Source: Parietichytrium sp. I65-24A
Lineage: Eukaryota; Sar; Bigyra; Thraustochytrida; Thraustochytriidae
NCBI GenBank assembly: GCA_012862575.1
Contig: BLSF01000018.1
Span: 5,680-69,679, forward strand
Direction: 5' to 3'
Length of the DNA stretch: 64,000 nucleotides
Position numbers and translations under genes: made by a program. Shown here one piece after another: positions 10,467 through 20,577 of the stretch. The notes beneath the pieces are model-generated. The model worked only from the letters and a program-made list of their open reading frames with translations. It did no database searches and had not been told where the DNA came from. Positions within the stretch are counted from its first letter, which is position 1. Each line of letters starts with the position of its first letter.

Positions 10467-12882
10467 ATGGACCCTGTAGCCGTGCATGCGGGGGATGTTG
10501 CGGTGCTAAGCACCGTGGCGTTTATTGGCGGCGTCTGCTTGGCCTCCGGGCACTTTGACGAGCTCATCTTGTTCATGCTTGTGTCCATAGGATTTGGGCT
10601 CATGGTGACGCTCAAAATCGAAGAGTTAGACATTCAGAGAACGCTCGAACGGTTGCATGGTCCAAATTTTCACACCGATGCTGTCAGGTATTTGCAGCAC
10701 AATATTGGGTTGCCGGCTATGGATAAAGAAACGGAAGGCGTTGCGTGCTCCCTTGCAATTCTCGCTGGGGCCTTCCTCATTACGGCGTTTGCGCGCCGCA
10801 CGCTTCAGCGTTACTCCCCGGCACTATGTGTGGTGCTGTACGTGTCATGCGTAAGTCTTCTGTTGCGTGACAGCGCAATCGCGCACCCTGCCGTCAATGT
10901 TGCTGCATTGGCTGGCATGATCATCCTCTCCCTGGTTTCCAATCATATCCTTCGGCTTCACATTGCTGTCGCCATCTTCTGCATATGCCTCGTGGTCGTG
11001 AGCGAGCTTCAAGAGAACGGCATCAATGGCACTGTACATCACCACTTTGGTGGAGTCCGCGACGTGGTGCCAGTGGACTTGGGAAACCCTGCAGTGGGGA
11101 GCCTTTGCTTAATGGTGGGCTTTGGCGCGTGTCTCACTCATGATATCTTGGTGCATTTTTTACTAGGAACTGCCCTGAAGTTGTTTCACATGGTGTACAT
11201 CCTATTGACGACCCTCATCTCCGTGGACGCCATGCTGGAGTTGGCGTCTGGATCAAGCGCTACCAGCGCTCTGGACAGCTTCAAGCACCGTGTTGGATTG
11301 AGCGCCACACTGGGGCCGGCCGATGCTGAGGCCCTGCAAGTACCTCGGCTAAGCACTCTGGCATGGAAGACGTCTTTCAGCAAGCTCAGCAAAGAGCATA
11401 TGAGAAATCCAACTTATGAGTCTCTCACCGCGCTTGCGCCAATTTTCTGCGTATATTTCGCGCTTACAATGGTTGCGCGCAGACTCATATCGCCCTCTTT
11501 GGCATGGCGACCAGATCGCTTCAAGGAGGCTATGGGAACAGCGCTAGGGGGCATCTTCGGCTGCGTGGCGCTGTACTATTTAGTGGACGACGAAAAGCTT
11601 CGAAGGGTCGGCACCAGCCCAGCCCTTCTTACAATTCTCTCCGCCCTGCTCTACATTCAAATCTCGCGTATTACTGAGACCAGTTCGTGGCCTTTAAAGC
11701 ATCGATCCACCAAGTGGTATGTGATGGAATACTGGAAAGACGCCTTCCCCGGACCGCGCGATCTGAGCGAAGCTAGCGACAGGTTGACGGTAGACTCCAA
11801 TTCTCCGCCGCCATTTGTTCTGTTACCTGAAGAGGATTTCAGAGTTAGCGGAATCCTGAAGGAGTCTCTCAAGCAGTCAGCACGCTATCGCATGGCAGCG
11901 CAGGAAGTGCGGGTTGCCATGACCAAGTTGGAGAAGAAAAAACCGCAGCTAGCTTCGATCCCCGCTCTTTTGCGAGTTGCAAAACTTCACCTGCAGCTAG
12001 TCGGTGCAGCCGTAAAGTGCACTGAATTGTCTGAATCTGTGGCTCTTCAGCTTCGCGAGCTTGCCAGCGCCGCAGAGGCTGAGCGAGAAATCCTAATGAA
12101 CATGCAGGTATACACTCGCTCGCGAGGAAAATTTGACCACCACGTTGCAATAAGGAGACAGACGCATAATGCAGAGGCGAACTTCAAGTGGTTAAATGAA
12201 AGCCTTGTGAAAGCCGAAACCCATGCCGAGAAACAAGTGGAGCAAGCCACAACGGACATCCGCTCAACGATTCGGTTTTTTCACGGAGTTTATGAAAGAC
12301 GAGCGGCTGTACGCCTCTCCGCCAGAAAAGGTGGAGGCGGAGCTGCTTTACAAGAATCTGAAGGAGGTAGCGTCCAGCGTGATGGACCCCCAGTGTGTGG
12401 ACTTATTGATGAACCCTCAAAAGTGGCGCTCAAAGTACCGTCGTGCGTCATCGAGGCCTTCGCTGAGTATCCCAAATAGCAACCACCTTTCGGATTCTCG
12501 GACCACGATCTCTGACAGCGCTTCGCTTGCGACTGCCCGAAACAAAAGTTTTGAGGATGTAACTCCTTATGAGATCGCGATGGGGAACAAGCATCTCCCC
12601 AACGTGCAAGACACCCCAACAAACGCTGCACAGCAAGCCTCCGCCGTTTCCAGAAGCTCGTCTGTGCCAAAGCATTCTCCATCGTCCGCTGTCGATTCCT
12701 CGGCCTCTGGGTCCCAAAGGAAGAAGAAAAAGAAGTGGTACAACTTTTTCCTTTTCTCCTCCCCTTCCACCAGAAAACGGAAAAACCTTGACCCCTCGGG
12801 GGAAATCGTTTCTCCACCCTCGACATCCGCTTCGTCTTCGTCTAAACGCGAGAAATCGTTCAACAACAAGAAGAATCGGTAG
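10467..12882 (+). CDS. multi-pass membrane protein with coiled-coil tail; one-base frame break
   Basis: Starts at ATG 10467 (MDPVAVHAGD). Residues about 10-430 hold roughly nine to ten hydrophobic helices (such as VAVLSTVAFIGGVCL, LILFMLVSIGFGLMV); residues about 480-600 form a coiled coil rich in Ala, Glu and Leu. The frame ends at 12479 with an unlikely tail, but one base earlier in register a second frame continues to 12882 with natural protein (KVEAELLYKNLKEVASSV, then a Ser-rich disordered tail and KKKKKW). The switch coincides with six T at 12276-12281; reading five T joins both parts into 804 codons. A sequencing indel or a real recent frameshift would both explain it. The family is not recognised; a membrane anchor with a cytosolic tether is inference. 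Confidence 0.75.
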
Positions 12883-13136
12883 GTACGGATAGGTAGTTTT
12901 GGCAGAGTTGTATCTTCCCATCCCCGTCTTCTTGTTTTCGAGACCGCTTTGCTTGCTCTTTCCATTTGATTGAAAGAAAACTACCGTATAAGAGCAAAGA
13001 TCAATTTCCTTGTGTATTCGCTGCATGGCCTTCCTCACGGACAAAAGTAGCAGACGCGTGTTTTTTTTTTCCAAAAAAAGAAAAGTCTAAAAGTTTACGA
13101 TTTTCTCGTTTAATATTTGTACTGATACGGCCAAAC

Positions 13137-14336
13137 CTAATTGGCCGCGCCGTCGTTGCCATCCTCTTCTTTTGGAGCCGCATTTGGATTGAAACCCTTT
13201 GTCCCGCCCTTCGATTCAGGAAGATCTTTTTCGTGCAAGAATGGTGTAGAAACCTCGCCACTGTGACCATGGAAGAGAAGCTTACCCTGAACCAGGTCGA
13301 TTGTGCACTTGTGCCTCTTGAGCATGTCCAGGCCCAGAAGAAACTCCATATTCTTGTCCCCGAGCCCTTGTGAGTCGTCCATTACCGTCAACGAAATCGG
13401 GAAAAAGTTGTTCTCGATCTTGATATGCGCTACATGCACCCGGCCCAACGTCCGCCCGGTGCCCACACCGACGACCTGGCCTGCGAACCGATCATCGATT
13501 AATCTAGCAATGTTGCATTTCTCGGCGCATTGCCCAGATATTACTGAGGACTGTGCTCCGCTATCTACAAAAGCTTGTAAAGCTACGCCGTTGATCTCCA
13601 CCTCAATATAAAGCATGAGGACACGGGTCATTGACTCTGGGTAATTGGTCATCATATTGATATAAGACTCTTGGACCTGATCCTTGCGGATCTTATCGCC
13701 AAAGTGTTTGTTGGCTTCCTCATCCATTGGATTCAATGCGAGCCTTCTTTCCATGTCCTTGTCCTTCTGTTCGTTTGTCAGCTTGCTCAACGTGGACTGC
13801 GTGGCGTTCATCATCAAGAACATTCGCAGCTCGCGAATCGCCGTTGCCCGGTCTTTGCGCATTTCAGCGGCAAGCTTGGGATTGTGAAAATTAAGCTCCT
13901 GGATAATTCGAGGATTCGCTTGCAGAATGTCCACAATATGCTCGGGTTTCTGGTTGTGCTGCAGCACGTCGTCCATTGACATACCTTCCCAGAACACGCG
14001 GCCGCCGCCGCCGCCTGATGGCCGAGCTGGCGCCGCTGCTGGTGGTCTCTGAGCGCCCTGGAGCGCGGAAGATGATGACGGCGGGGCAGAGGTATGCTGT
14101 TGTTGCCGCTGGGCATCGGCTTGATCTACGATCATGACCAGGTCATTATCTTTGACACCTGCTGACTGCAGCGTACCCTGGGCAGGCAGCACCATCCCAC
14201 GAACCACCAGGGCAACCTTCTCCTTCTCAACGCCCATGATCGCCTCGAGAAACCCTTTCACTTCCTCCAAAGACAGCGAGTCCATCAGCTCCAGCTGTTC
14301 CATCCTGCCATCTTGGGTCGAAAACGTCAGCTGCAT
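13137..14336 (-). CDS. DDI1: DNA-damage-inducible protein 1 (Ddi1), retroviral-type aspartic protease
   Basis: 399 aa, start chosen at ATG 14336 (MQLTFSTQDG) because the ubiquitin-like fold begins there. Residues 1-75 are UBL-like; about 130-215 match the helical Ddi1 domain (VFWEGMSMDDVLQHNQKP, NPRIIQELNFHNPKLA); about 260-370 are the dimeric protease with FVDSGAQSSVIS, where DSGA carries the catalytic Asp, and the flap/helix segment LLGLDMLKRHKCTIDL. No C-terminal UBA domain follows; the protein ends in a short acidic tail. Ddi1 is a proteasome shuttle and a protease for heavily ubiquitinated substrates in cytosol and nucleus. This is a host gene despite the retropepsin-like fold. Confidence 0.95.
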   Translation of the reverse strand: MQLTFSTQDGRMEQLELMDSLSLEEVKGFLEAIMGVEKEKVALVVRGMVLPAQGTLQSAGVKDNDLVMIVDQADAQRQQQHTSAPPSSSSALQGAQRPPAAAPARPSGGGGGRVFWEGMSMDDVLQHNQKPEHIVDILQANPRIIQELNFHNPKLAAEMRKDRATAIRELRMFLMMNATQSTLSKLTNEQKDKDMERRLALNPMDEEANKHFGDKIRKDQVQESYINMMTNYPESMTRVLMLYIEVEINGVALQAFVDSGAQSSVISGQCAEKCNIARLIDDRFAGQVVGVGTGRTLGRVHVAHIKIENNFFPISLTVMDDSQGLGDKNMEFLLGLDMLKRHKCTIDLVQGKLLFHGHSGEVSTPFLHEKDLPESKGGTKGFNPNAAPKEEDGNDGAAN

Positions 14337-15230
14337 TGTCCCTCCACCAATCAACGCAAAATATGAACCCAAACGCCGCCACCAACTACTTGACTTTGAA
14401 ATGTATGAAACACCCAATCCGTCCTTCAGCTAGAACTGCAGCAATTTTCGAGGCACGCACGTCGCAAATAAACTAAACTGCTTTGCCGAGGATACCCGCG
14501 CCGGTAACGTTTACAGTTCGCACAAGTTCACATTCACAAGAACAGAAAGCTTCTTCGAACAAACACTGATTCTTTGTCCTTCGCAGAATCTGAGTCTTGA
14601 ACTCCCTTGACTACCGTACCGGTCCTATGCTGTATTGCAAATGGGCGCGAATGAATGCAAGTGAGAGAAAGGAGTTAGTTGTCTCTGTCATTGTTCAATG
14701 AAAAGGGTCTCGATCGTTGATGCTCGAGCACAAGTGCGCAGCTGAATGAATGGACATGTAATGGATATTGAAAACTCACTGCATAAAGGTGGTCGGTGTG
14801 TTAATTAAGAGGAAGAGCCGGAAGATGAAAAGTGCGAGTGGTCGAAGGTTGTGCACAAGAGCGAAACGAAATCTTTTCTCTTTGATATGCAGTACTCATC
14901 AATCAAGAGGTTTATTTCCATCGAGACCAAACCTGCTGTCTTCCAACGCAGGCTATTCGTCCTGTTGATCTTGATCTTATCACTCGCAGTTCAACATGCT
15001 CTTCGTTTTCTGAATTCTGGGTTGCACTTTACGAGCACAAAGATGATAATGATGATCATGAGAATCGTGAGACAAGAGTGTTTCCTTGCTTGCTTAGCAG
15101 TCAGTTATGCATTGATTAATCGTTCGACTTGTGTTCAAAAAGTTTCGTGTGATTGTTCAAGTTGGCAAGGCACACGTGGCAGAGGTGAAAGAGCTCAAGT
15201 AAGTGCACCCGTCCGCACGCAGCGGGCAAA
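14337..15230. other. divergent intergenic region between Ddi1 and MDR genes
   Basis: About 0.9 kb of head-to-head promoter space. No repeat or hidden exon stands out; the ORFs inside are short and unlike protein. Confidence 0.5.
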
Positions 15231-16298
15231 ATGGGCGAGTTTGTGGCGCAGATAACAGGCCGCGGAGAGGACTTTGATGACGGCATCTCCAAGATCGAGG
15301 TTGTGCCAGTGGGGGATGGCAGCGTGGATGGAAACGGTGGCGGACTGAGGCTGCTCGAGCCTCGGGAGGTCAGGATCGATGTGAAAGCGTGCTCGGTGCA
15401 GTATGTGGATCTCTTGCAGACTGTGAACGCGTACCAGAGGAAGGTCAATTATCCATTCGTTCCGGGACTCGAGGTTGCCGGGGTGGTCGTGGAGTGCGGA
15501 CGGGAGTGCGAAAGGTTCAAGCCTGGAGATAAGGTGATCGCGTCCGGGCTCGGCGGCCTGGCTAGCAAGCTTGTGGTTGCCGAGAGCGCGTGCATACGCA
15601 TGCCCGAGTCTTATTCTTTCGCACAGGGAGCTGGGTTCCGCATTGGGTATGAGACCGCGTTTCACTCACTTGTGGAGCGCGGCAAGATTACCCCAAATGA
15701 CGTTGTCCTCGTCAACGGTGCCACCGGCGGAATGGGCCTCGCCGCAGCTCAGCTAGCCAAGCAAGTATTTGGCTGTAAGGTTATCGCCACTGGAGGATCT
15801 GACGACAAGCTCAAGGTGGTCCAGCAGGTGTCCGGTGTGGACCATGTGATCAACTACACAACAAACCCCGAATTTAGTTCAATTGTCAAAGAGCTTACAA
15901 ACGGAAAAGGCGTCGATATCGTTTATGACCCCGTTGGCGGAGAGGTGTTTACGCAGGGTCTCAAAAGCACCGCATTCGGAGCTCGAGTTTTGATTGTTGG
16001 ATTTACGAGTGGTGTCCGGCCAAAGGTTGCATCGAACTACGCTCTCATTAAATGCTTGACAATACTGGGCTGCAGGGCTGGAGAGTTTCCCGCGCGGTCA
16101 GAGACTGGTGCTCTCATTCTCAGCTCAAGACTGAATCGCCTGGTTCATTACGCGAAGCAGGGCTGGCTGGTCCCACACGTCTCTCACACGTTCCCGTTCA
16201 CCTCGGAAGGCGTTCAATCAGCCTACAAGTGTTTGAAGAATCGGTCCGTTGTGGGCCGCGTCTGCGTCGTGATGGACGGCAACAACTCCAGGCTGTAG
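15231..16298 (+). CDS. zinc-free medium-chain dehydrogenase/reductase, quinone-oxidoreductase-like
   Basis: 355 aa from ATG 15231. The GroES-like half shows VPGLEVAGVVVECG and FKPGDKVIA; the Rossmann half begins with VLVNGATGGMGLAAAQLAKQ (the NADPH-binding turn typical of quinone reductases) and continues with GVDIVYDPVGGEVF. The zinc-ligand pattern of alcohol dehydrogenases is absent. The family (zeta-crystallin/QOR group) reduces quinones or enones with NADPH in the cytosol or mitochondria. Length is a little above the usual 320-335 aa because of a Gly/Asp-rich insert near residue 30. The exact substrate cannot be read. Confidence 0.92.
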   Translation: MGEFVAQITGRGEDFDDGISKIEVVPVGDGSVDGNGGGLRLLEPREVRIDVKACSVQYVDLLQTVNAYQRKVNYPFVPGLEVAGVVVECGRECERFKPGDKVIASGLGGLASKLVVAESACIRMPESYSFAQGAGFRIGYETAFHSLVERGKITPNDVVLVNGATGGMGLAAAQLAKQVFGCKVIATGGSDDKLKVVQQVSGVDHVINYTTNPEFSSIVKELTNGKGVDIVYDPVGGEVFTQGLKSTAFGARVLIVGFTSGVRPKVASNYALIKCLTILGCRAGEFPARSETGALILSSRLNRLVHYAKQGWLVPHVSHTFPFTSEGVQSAYKCLKNRSVVGRVCVVMDGNNSRL

Positions 16299-18041
16299 CT
16301 ACAAGTCGTCCTTTAGTTTTTGTGGTTTTCCCCTTTTTTTCTTTATTCACGGTTTCAAAGCAAGCTCTCTGGTGTACTCGTTTTCCGCCTTTTCATTATC
16401 ATTTTAATAAATTTCATTCATCAATTGAAAAGGATTCAAAGGACGGCTAATCTTCGAACCGCGAATTTGCTGGTTTAAAAGCAAATCCTTATGTTTCTTA
16501 GATAACGCTTTTAGGACGGGCTTGACAAGCATTCCTTCTCAAGATTATTCATCCTTCATTCATTTGAACAGTTGCCTCGATGTCGGCCAGGTTTCCAGAG
16601 TCATCCGAGTAAACTGCGGGGTTGTTGCTCATCATACCATTGTACGAGTACCAGTACATGGAGATGTCCGCGCTTCCCGCCGCTCTCAAACGTCATTGAA
16701 TCTCGCACTTCCAATTTGTCTTCTTCCTTCTTCTTCTCATTCTCCTTTCGGGCTGTCAATTGAGCAAAGTGCCGGTGAGCGCATGGCCTCGGGTGATGCG
16801 CCGAGCGGCAAGTCGCACACCACACGCCACACACGAGACACACGTCACACTTCACTCAGCCAAAGTCGAGGAACTTGAAGTCTTTCGATGAGCGCTTGCT
16901 TTTCGAGCACCTTTTGGATAAATTTCATCCATTGGCTTTCTTGGCTTTCCACTTTGCAAGTGCGACGTGCAGCTTGAGACCTTGCGTGTGCACGGAGTGT
17001 GCTCTTCGCCTCTGAGCCTGAAAGGTACTAGTATGATGTCCCTGTGCACTCGACCTGTGAAATTGAATGCAATGCTTGCACGGCGACGGACAGTGGGCGG
17101 CTCTTTCGTTTGGCATTGAAACTTGGCCTTTTGACTCACTCGCGTTTTCACAGAACAAAGATTACAAATTAGAGCTCGGTGCGCGCAACCACCGGTTGCC
17201 GACCTCGACAGTTGCTGGGATTGTTTCTTGAGCTCTTTCCGGCCAACCATCTTCACCATTCAAAATCGACAAAGACGACTTAAATGTTGGAAGAATCGAT
17301 GCGGCGCGAAAGATACTAACTAGCATGCGTTGGGTTTCAATCATTCTTCCTCTTCACACTTTCACTTTTCCCCAAACTTTCCACAAACCAACACACCATT
17401 TGTGTTCGAAAAAAAAAAACGAAGTCGAAGCGAGACGAATGGATCCTTCTCGCACCTCGTGTCCCTTCAAATCTACTTTCCTTTCGCAACAGAAAACCAG
17501 TCTTCATAGGCATCGATGGCATCGACGTGCCCATCAATCCATCACCAAGCTTGCCAGCAAATTCGGGTAAATTTTGATAGAAGTTTGCCTTATTCAGACT
17601 CACAGATAAAGAATCACACTCACAGTTGCGCCTCTGAAAAAGAGAGGGAGAGAAACGAAGAAGCTAGGCACTGCTATCAGTTTCCGTTGGCCGCGCTAGT
17701 CGACGCCACACGTTGCTCGTTGTTGCATGGATGCGTGGCTACCCTTCCTACGCATTGTGGTAAGCGTCGTCGTCTGTCTGTCGGTCTGTCCATGTCTGTC
17801 TGTTGTTGTTGCTATGTAGATAATGTAGATGTTGTTTCCACTCTTCTCACTTGAGAGCCAATTCGTTACTTGCGAGTGGGCGCGTAAGTGTGTGCGTGTC
17901 TAGCTGCAAAAGGTGTCTGTCGTTTCGTTGTGTCGTTGTCACGGCGCTCGTCAAGATAGATAGAAGGTGGCCAGTCTCGACTTGGCAGGACTCGGTGTGC
18001 GGTGGCGGAGAGAGGTTTGGCGCGTTTGACTCGTTGGGAAA
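16299..18041. other. intergenic region, 1.7 kb
   Basis: Downstream of the MDR gene, with T-rich and AATAAA-containing 3' UTR-like sequence near 16400, and upstream of argininosuccinate synthase. Most ORFs look like noise. The only candidate gene is the small spliced zinc-finger model on the minus strand, listed separately. Confidence 0.5.
16925..17259 (-). CDS. tentative small zinc-finger protein, two exons
   Basis: A minus-strand reading 17259-17140 joined to 17017-16925 (GTGAGT donor, TTTCAG acceptor, in phase) would give 70 aa: a basic start (MVKMVGRKELKKQSQQLS), then CNLC, and after the splice LKLHVALAKWKAKKANG. This is reminiscent of ZNF706 or At2g23090-type small zinc-finger proteins, but the second His of the finger is a Trp and the spacing depends on the acceptor chosen. 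Treat it as a candidate only. Confidence 0.2.
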
Positions 18042-19430
18042 ATGTTTGCTGTAGGCCGTGCGTTCGGGAGGCAAGCCGCTGTGCTTCGCGCCAATGGAAG
18101 GTGCATGAGCAGCGCCACTGGGGCGTTCAACAAGGTGGAATTCAGGAAGCCTGATCCGGCCAAGCCCAAGCTCGTGCTGGCGTACTCTGGAGGGCTGGAT
18201 ACCTCCACGCAGCTGGCGTACCTTGCCAATGAGAAGGGCTTCGAGGTGTGCGCGTACATTGCCGACCTCGGGCAGGATGACGTCAAGACTGAGGCGCAGC
18301 GCGAGGCGATCAAGGAGAAAGCCAAGCTCTCTGGCGCGTATGCCTTCTACTGTGAGGATCTCAAGCAGGAGTTCGTCGAGGACTTTGTCTTCCCCATGAT
18401 CGCTGCCAACTCGATCTATGAAGGACGTTACCTCCTGGGAACCTCCATCGCTCGCCCTTGCATTGGCAAGCGCCAGGTGGAGATTTGCCACCGCGAGGAC
18501 GCAAAGTACATCTCCCATGGATCCACTGGTAAGGGAAACGACCAGGTCCGCTTTGAGCTCACCTACCTCGGTCTGGACGCATCCCTCAAGTGCGTCACCC
18601 TCTGGAGAGACCCAGCTTACTGCGAGCGCTTCCAAGGTCGTCAGGATCTCATCGAATACGCCAGCCAGTTTGGCATCCCAATCTCTCAGACCAAGAAGCA
18701 CTCTTACTCGGAGGACGAGAACTGCCTCCACATCAGCTTCGAGTCTGGCGAGCTGGAGGATCCAGCCTACCCAGGCAACAAAACCGAGTACCCTGGCCTC
18801 GTGCTCAAGAAGAAGAGCAGGGAGATCATGGACACCCCAGACGTCCCAGCCAACCTCACCATCTCCTTCAAGGAAGGTATTCCTTGCAAGGTCGTGAACG
18901 ATGATGATGGCACCGTGATCACCGACAGCATCAAGATGTTTGAGTACTTGAACGATATTGCAGGAACCCACGGAGTGGGCCGCATTGACATCGTGGAGAA
19001 CCGCTTCGTTGGAATGAAGTCTCGCGGATGCTACGAGACCCCAGCAGGAACCGTTCTCTTCTCCGCACACCACGACCTTGAGCTCCTTTGCCTTGACAGG
19101 GAGGTCATGCGCATTCGCGACCAGCTCTCCCTCAAGTACGCTGAGCTCATCTACAACGGATTCTGGTTCAGCCCAGAGATGGCTTTCCTCAAAAACTCGA
19201 TGAAGTACGCCCAGCAGACTGTCACCGGAGATGCTTCCGTCAGGTTGCACAAGGGCAACGTCATGAACCGCGGCCGTGCTTCACCAAACAGCCTCTACGA
19301 CACCAAGATCGTTTCCATGGACGTGCACGGAGGATTCGACCCAACCGCTGCAACTGGATTTATCAACACCCTGTCCACCAGACTCAAGGCCAGCAAGAAG
19401 CGTGACACTCAGCTCGGACTCAAGTGGTAA
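18042..19430 (+). CDS. ASS1: argininosuccinate synthase with N-terminal extension
   Basis: 462 aa, no intron. The ATP-pyrophosphatase P-loop AYSGGLDTS lies near residue 48; later signatures include GTSIARP, SHGSTGKGNDQVRFEL and the C-terminal GRASPNSLY. The enzyme joins citrulline and aspartate using ATP to make argininosuccinate for arginine synthesis or the urea cycle. The first ~40 residues (MFAVGRAFGRQAAVLRANGR) precede the normal start, are rich in Arg/Ala and lack acidic residues until the domain, as in a mitochondrial presequence; an internal Met at 22 could give a shorter cytosolic form. Codon use strongly favours C/G-ending codons compared with neighbours, suggesting high expression. 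Confidence 0.97.
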   Translation: MFAVGRAFGRQAAVLRANGRCMSSATGAFNKVEFRKPDPAKPKLVLAYSGGLDTSTQLAYLANEKGFEVCAYIADLGQDDVKTEAQREAIKEKAKLSGAYAFYCEDLKQEFVEDFVFPMIAANSIYEGRYLLGTSIARPCIGKRQVEICHREDAKYISHGSTGKGNDQVRFELTYLGLDASLKCVTLWRDPAYCERFQGRQDLIEYASQFGIPISQTKKHSYSEDENCLHISFESGELEDPAYPGNKTEYPGLVLKKKSREIMDTPDVPANLTISFKEGIPCKVVNDDDGTVITDSIKMFEYLNDIAGTHGVGRIDIVENRFVGMKSRGCYETPAGTVLFSAHHDLELLCLDREVMRIRDQLSLKYAELIYNGFWFSPEMAFLKNSMKYAQQTVTGDASVRLHKGNVMNRGRASPNSLYDTKIVSMDVHGGFDPTAATGFINTLSTRLKASKKRDTQLGLKW

Positions 19431-20180
19431 ACGAACTTTCATGGGAACTCTTTGAGAAAAGCCAAGATCTCTGATTCCCTCCATTTTCTTTCGTCCTCTA
19501 CTCTTCGCTCTGTTAATGAAGCTCTTTCGTGGAGGAGCGAACTGCCCATACCACGAGCTGGCTTGCTACCTACTCCTACGGCTGAATGAAACCAACTCTT
19601 CCCGATTTCATTTCCTCTTGCGTCGCTGGCTTTCGCACTTTTTTGTTTTTCTTCAGATTCACGATCTCGTTTCTTTTTTTCTTTTCTCTCTCAAAACAAA
19701 ACTTCGGAAATCGGAAAATTTTACGGTGCTCCTCCACTTGACCTATAGCTATGTACTAGATCTCTACTAGCCTGCCTGCCTGCATAACTCTTGAGATAGA
19801 GTTTGATATTAAGTAGCTAATAGTTAATAGCGACGACGTGCTATGAAACCACTAAGAAAAAGTCCACAACTACGGAAACTCTTAGTATGAAATATCAGTA
19901 AGACATGACATCTCTCATCTCTCACTCCTAACAACTTGGAGCGATGAGGATGAGGACGAGGACACACCCAACTATGCAGGAGTTACAGATACTCACTGTC
20001 TTTCGCTTCCAAAATACTGACGAGGACACACCCCACTATGCAGGGGTTACAGATGCTCTGCCTTTTTAGCTACTAAACTAGGTAACAACATAGACACATA
20101 GACACATTGACACACTGACAAATAAGTATCAGCTTAGCTTTAAAACATAGACACATTGACACTATTGACACTATTGACAC
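19431..20180. other. intergenic region with repeats shared by the kinase cluster
   Basis: After 3' UTR-like sequence, 19740-19900 is TAG/CTA-rich. A unit of about 35-40 bp (gaggacacaccc..actatgcagg.gttacagat) occurs at about 19958 and again at about 20021, and a related one lies before the second kinase gene (about 23781). From 20080, short GACACATAGACAC-type repeats run into the gap; the same motifs occur at 28480-28545 upstream of the third kinase gene. Confidence 0.65.
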
Positions 20181-20577
20181 NNNNNNNNNNNNNNNNNNNN
20201 NNNNNNNNNNNNNNNNNNNNNNNNNNNNNNNNNNNNNNNNNNNNNNNNNNNNNNNNNNNNNNNNNNNNNNNNNNNNNNNNNNNNNNNNNNNNNNNNNNNN
20301 NNNNNNNNNNNNNNNNNNNNNNNNNNNNNNNNNNNNNNNNNNNNNNNNNNNNNNNNNNNNNNNNNNNNNNNNNNNNNNNNNNNNNNNNNNNNNNNNNNNN
20401 NNNNNNNNNNNNNNNNNNNNNNNNNNNNNNNNNNNNNNNNNNNNNNNNNNNNNNNNNNNNNNNNNNNNNNNNNNNNNNNNNNNNNNNNNNNNNNNNNNNN
20501 NNNNNNNNNNNNNNNNNNNNNNNNNNNNNNNNNNNNNNNNNNNNNNNNNNNNNNNNNNNNNNNNNNNNNNNNNNNNN
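20181..20577. other. assembly gap (397 N)
   Basis: Run of N that removes the 5' part of the first kinase paralogue. By comparison with the third copy, the two sides of the gap should be about 920 nt apart, so the gap length is probably too small. Confidence 0.99.

Noticed and set aside
13137-14336. Retroelement-derived protease reading of the retropepsin domain
   Set aside because: UBL, HDD and the Ddi1-specific protease context identify it as the conserved host gene; no reverse transcriptase, integrase or terminal repeats are nearby.
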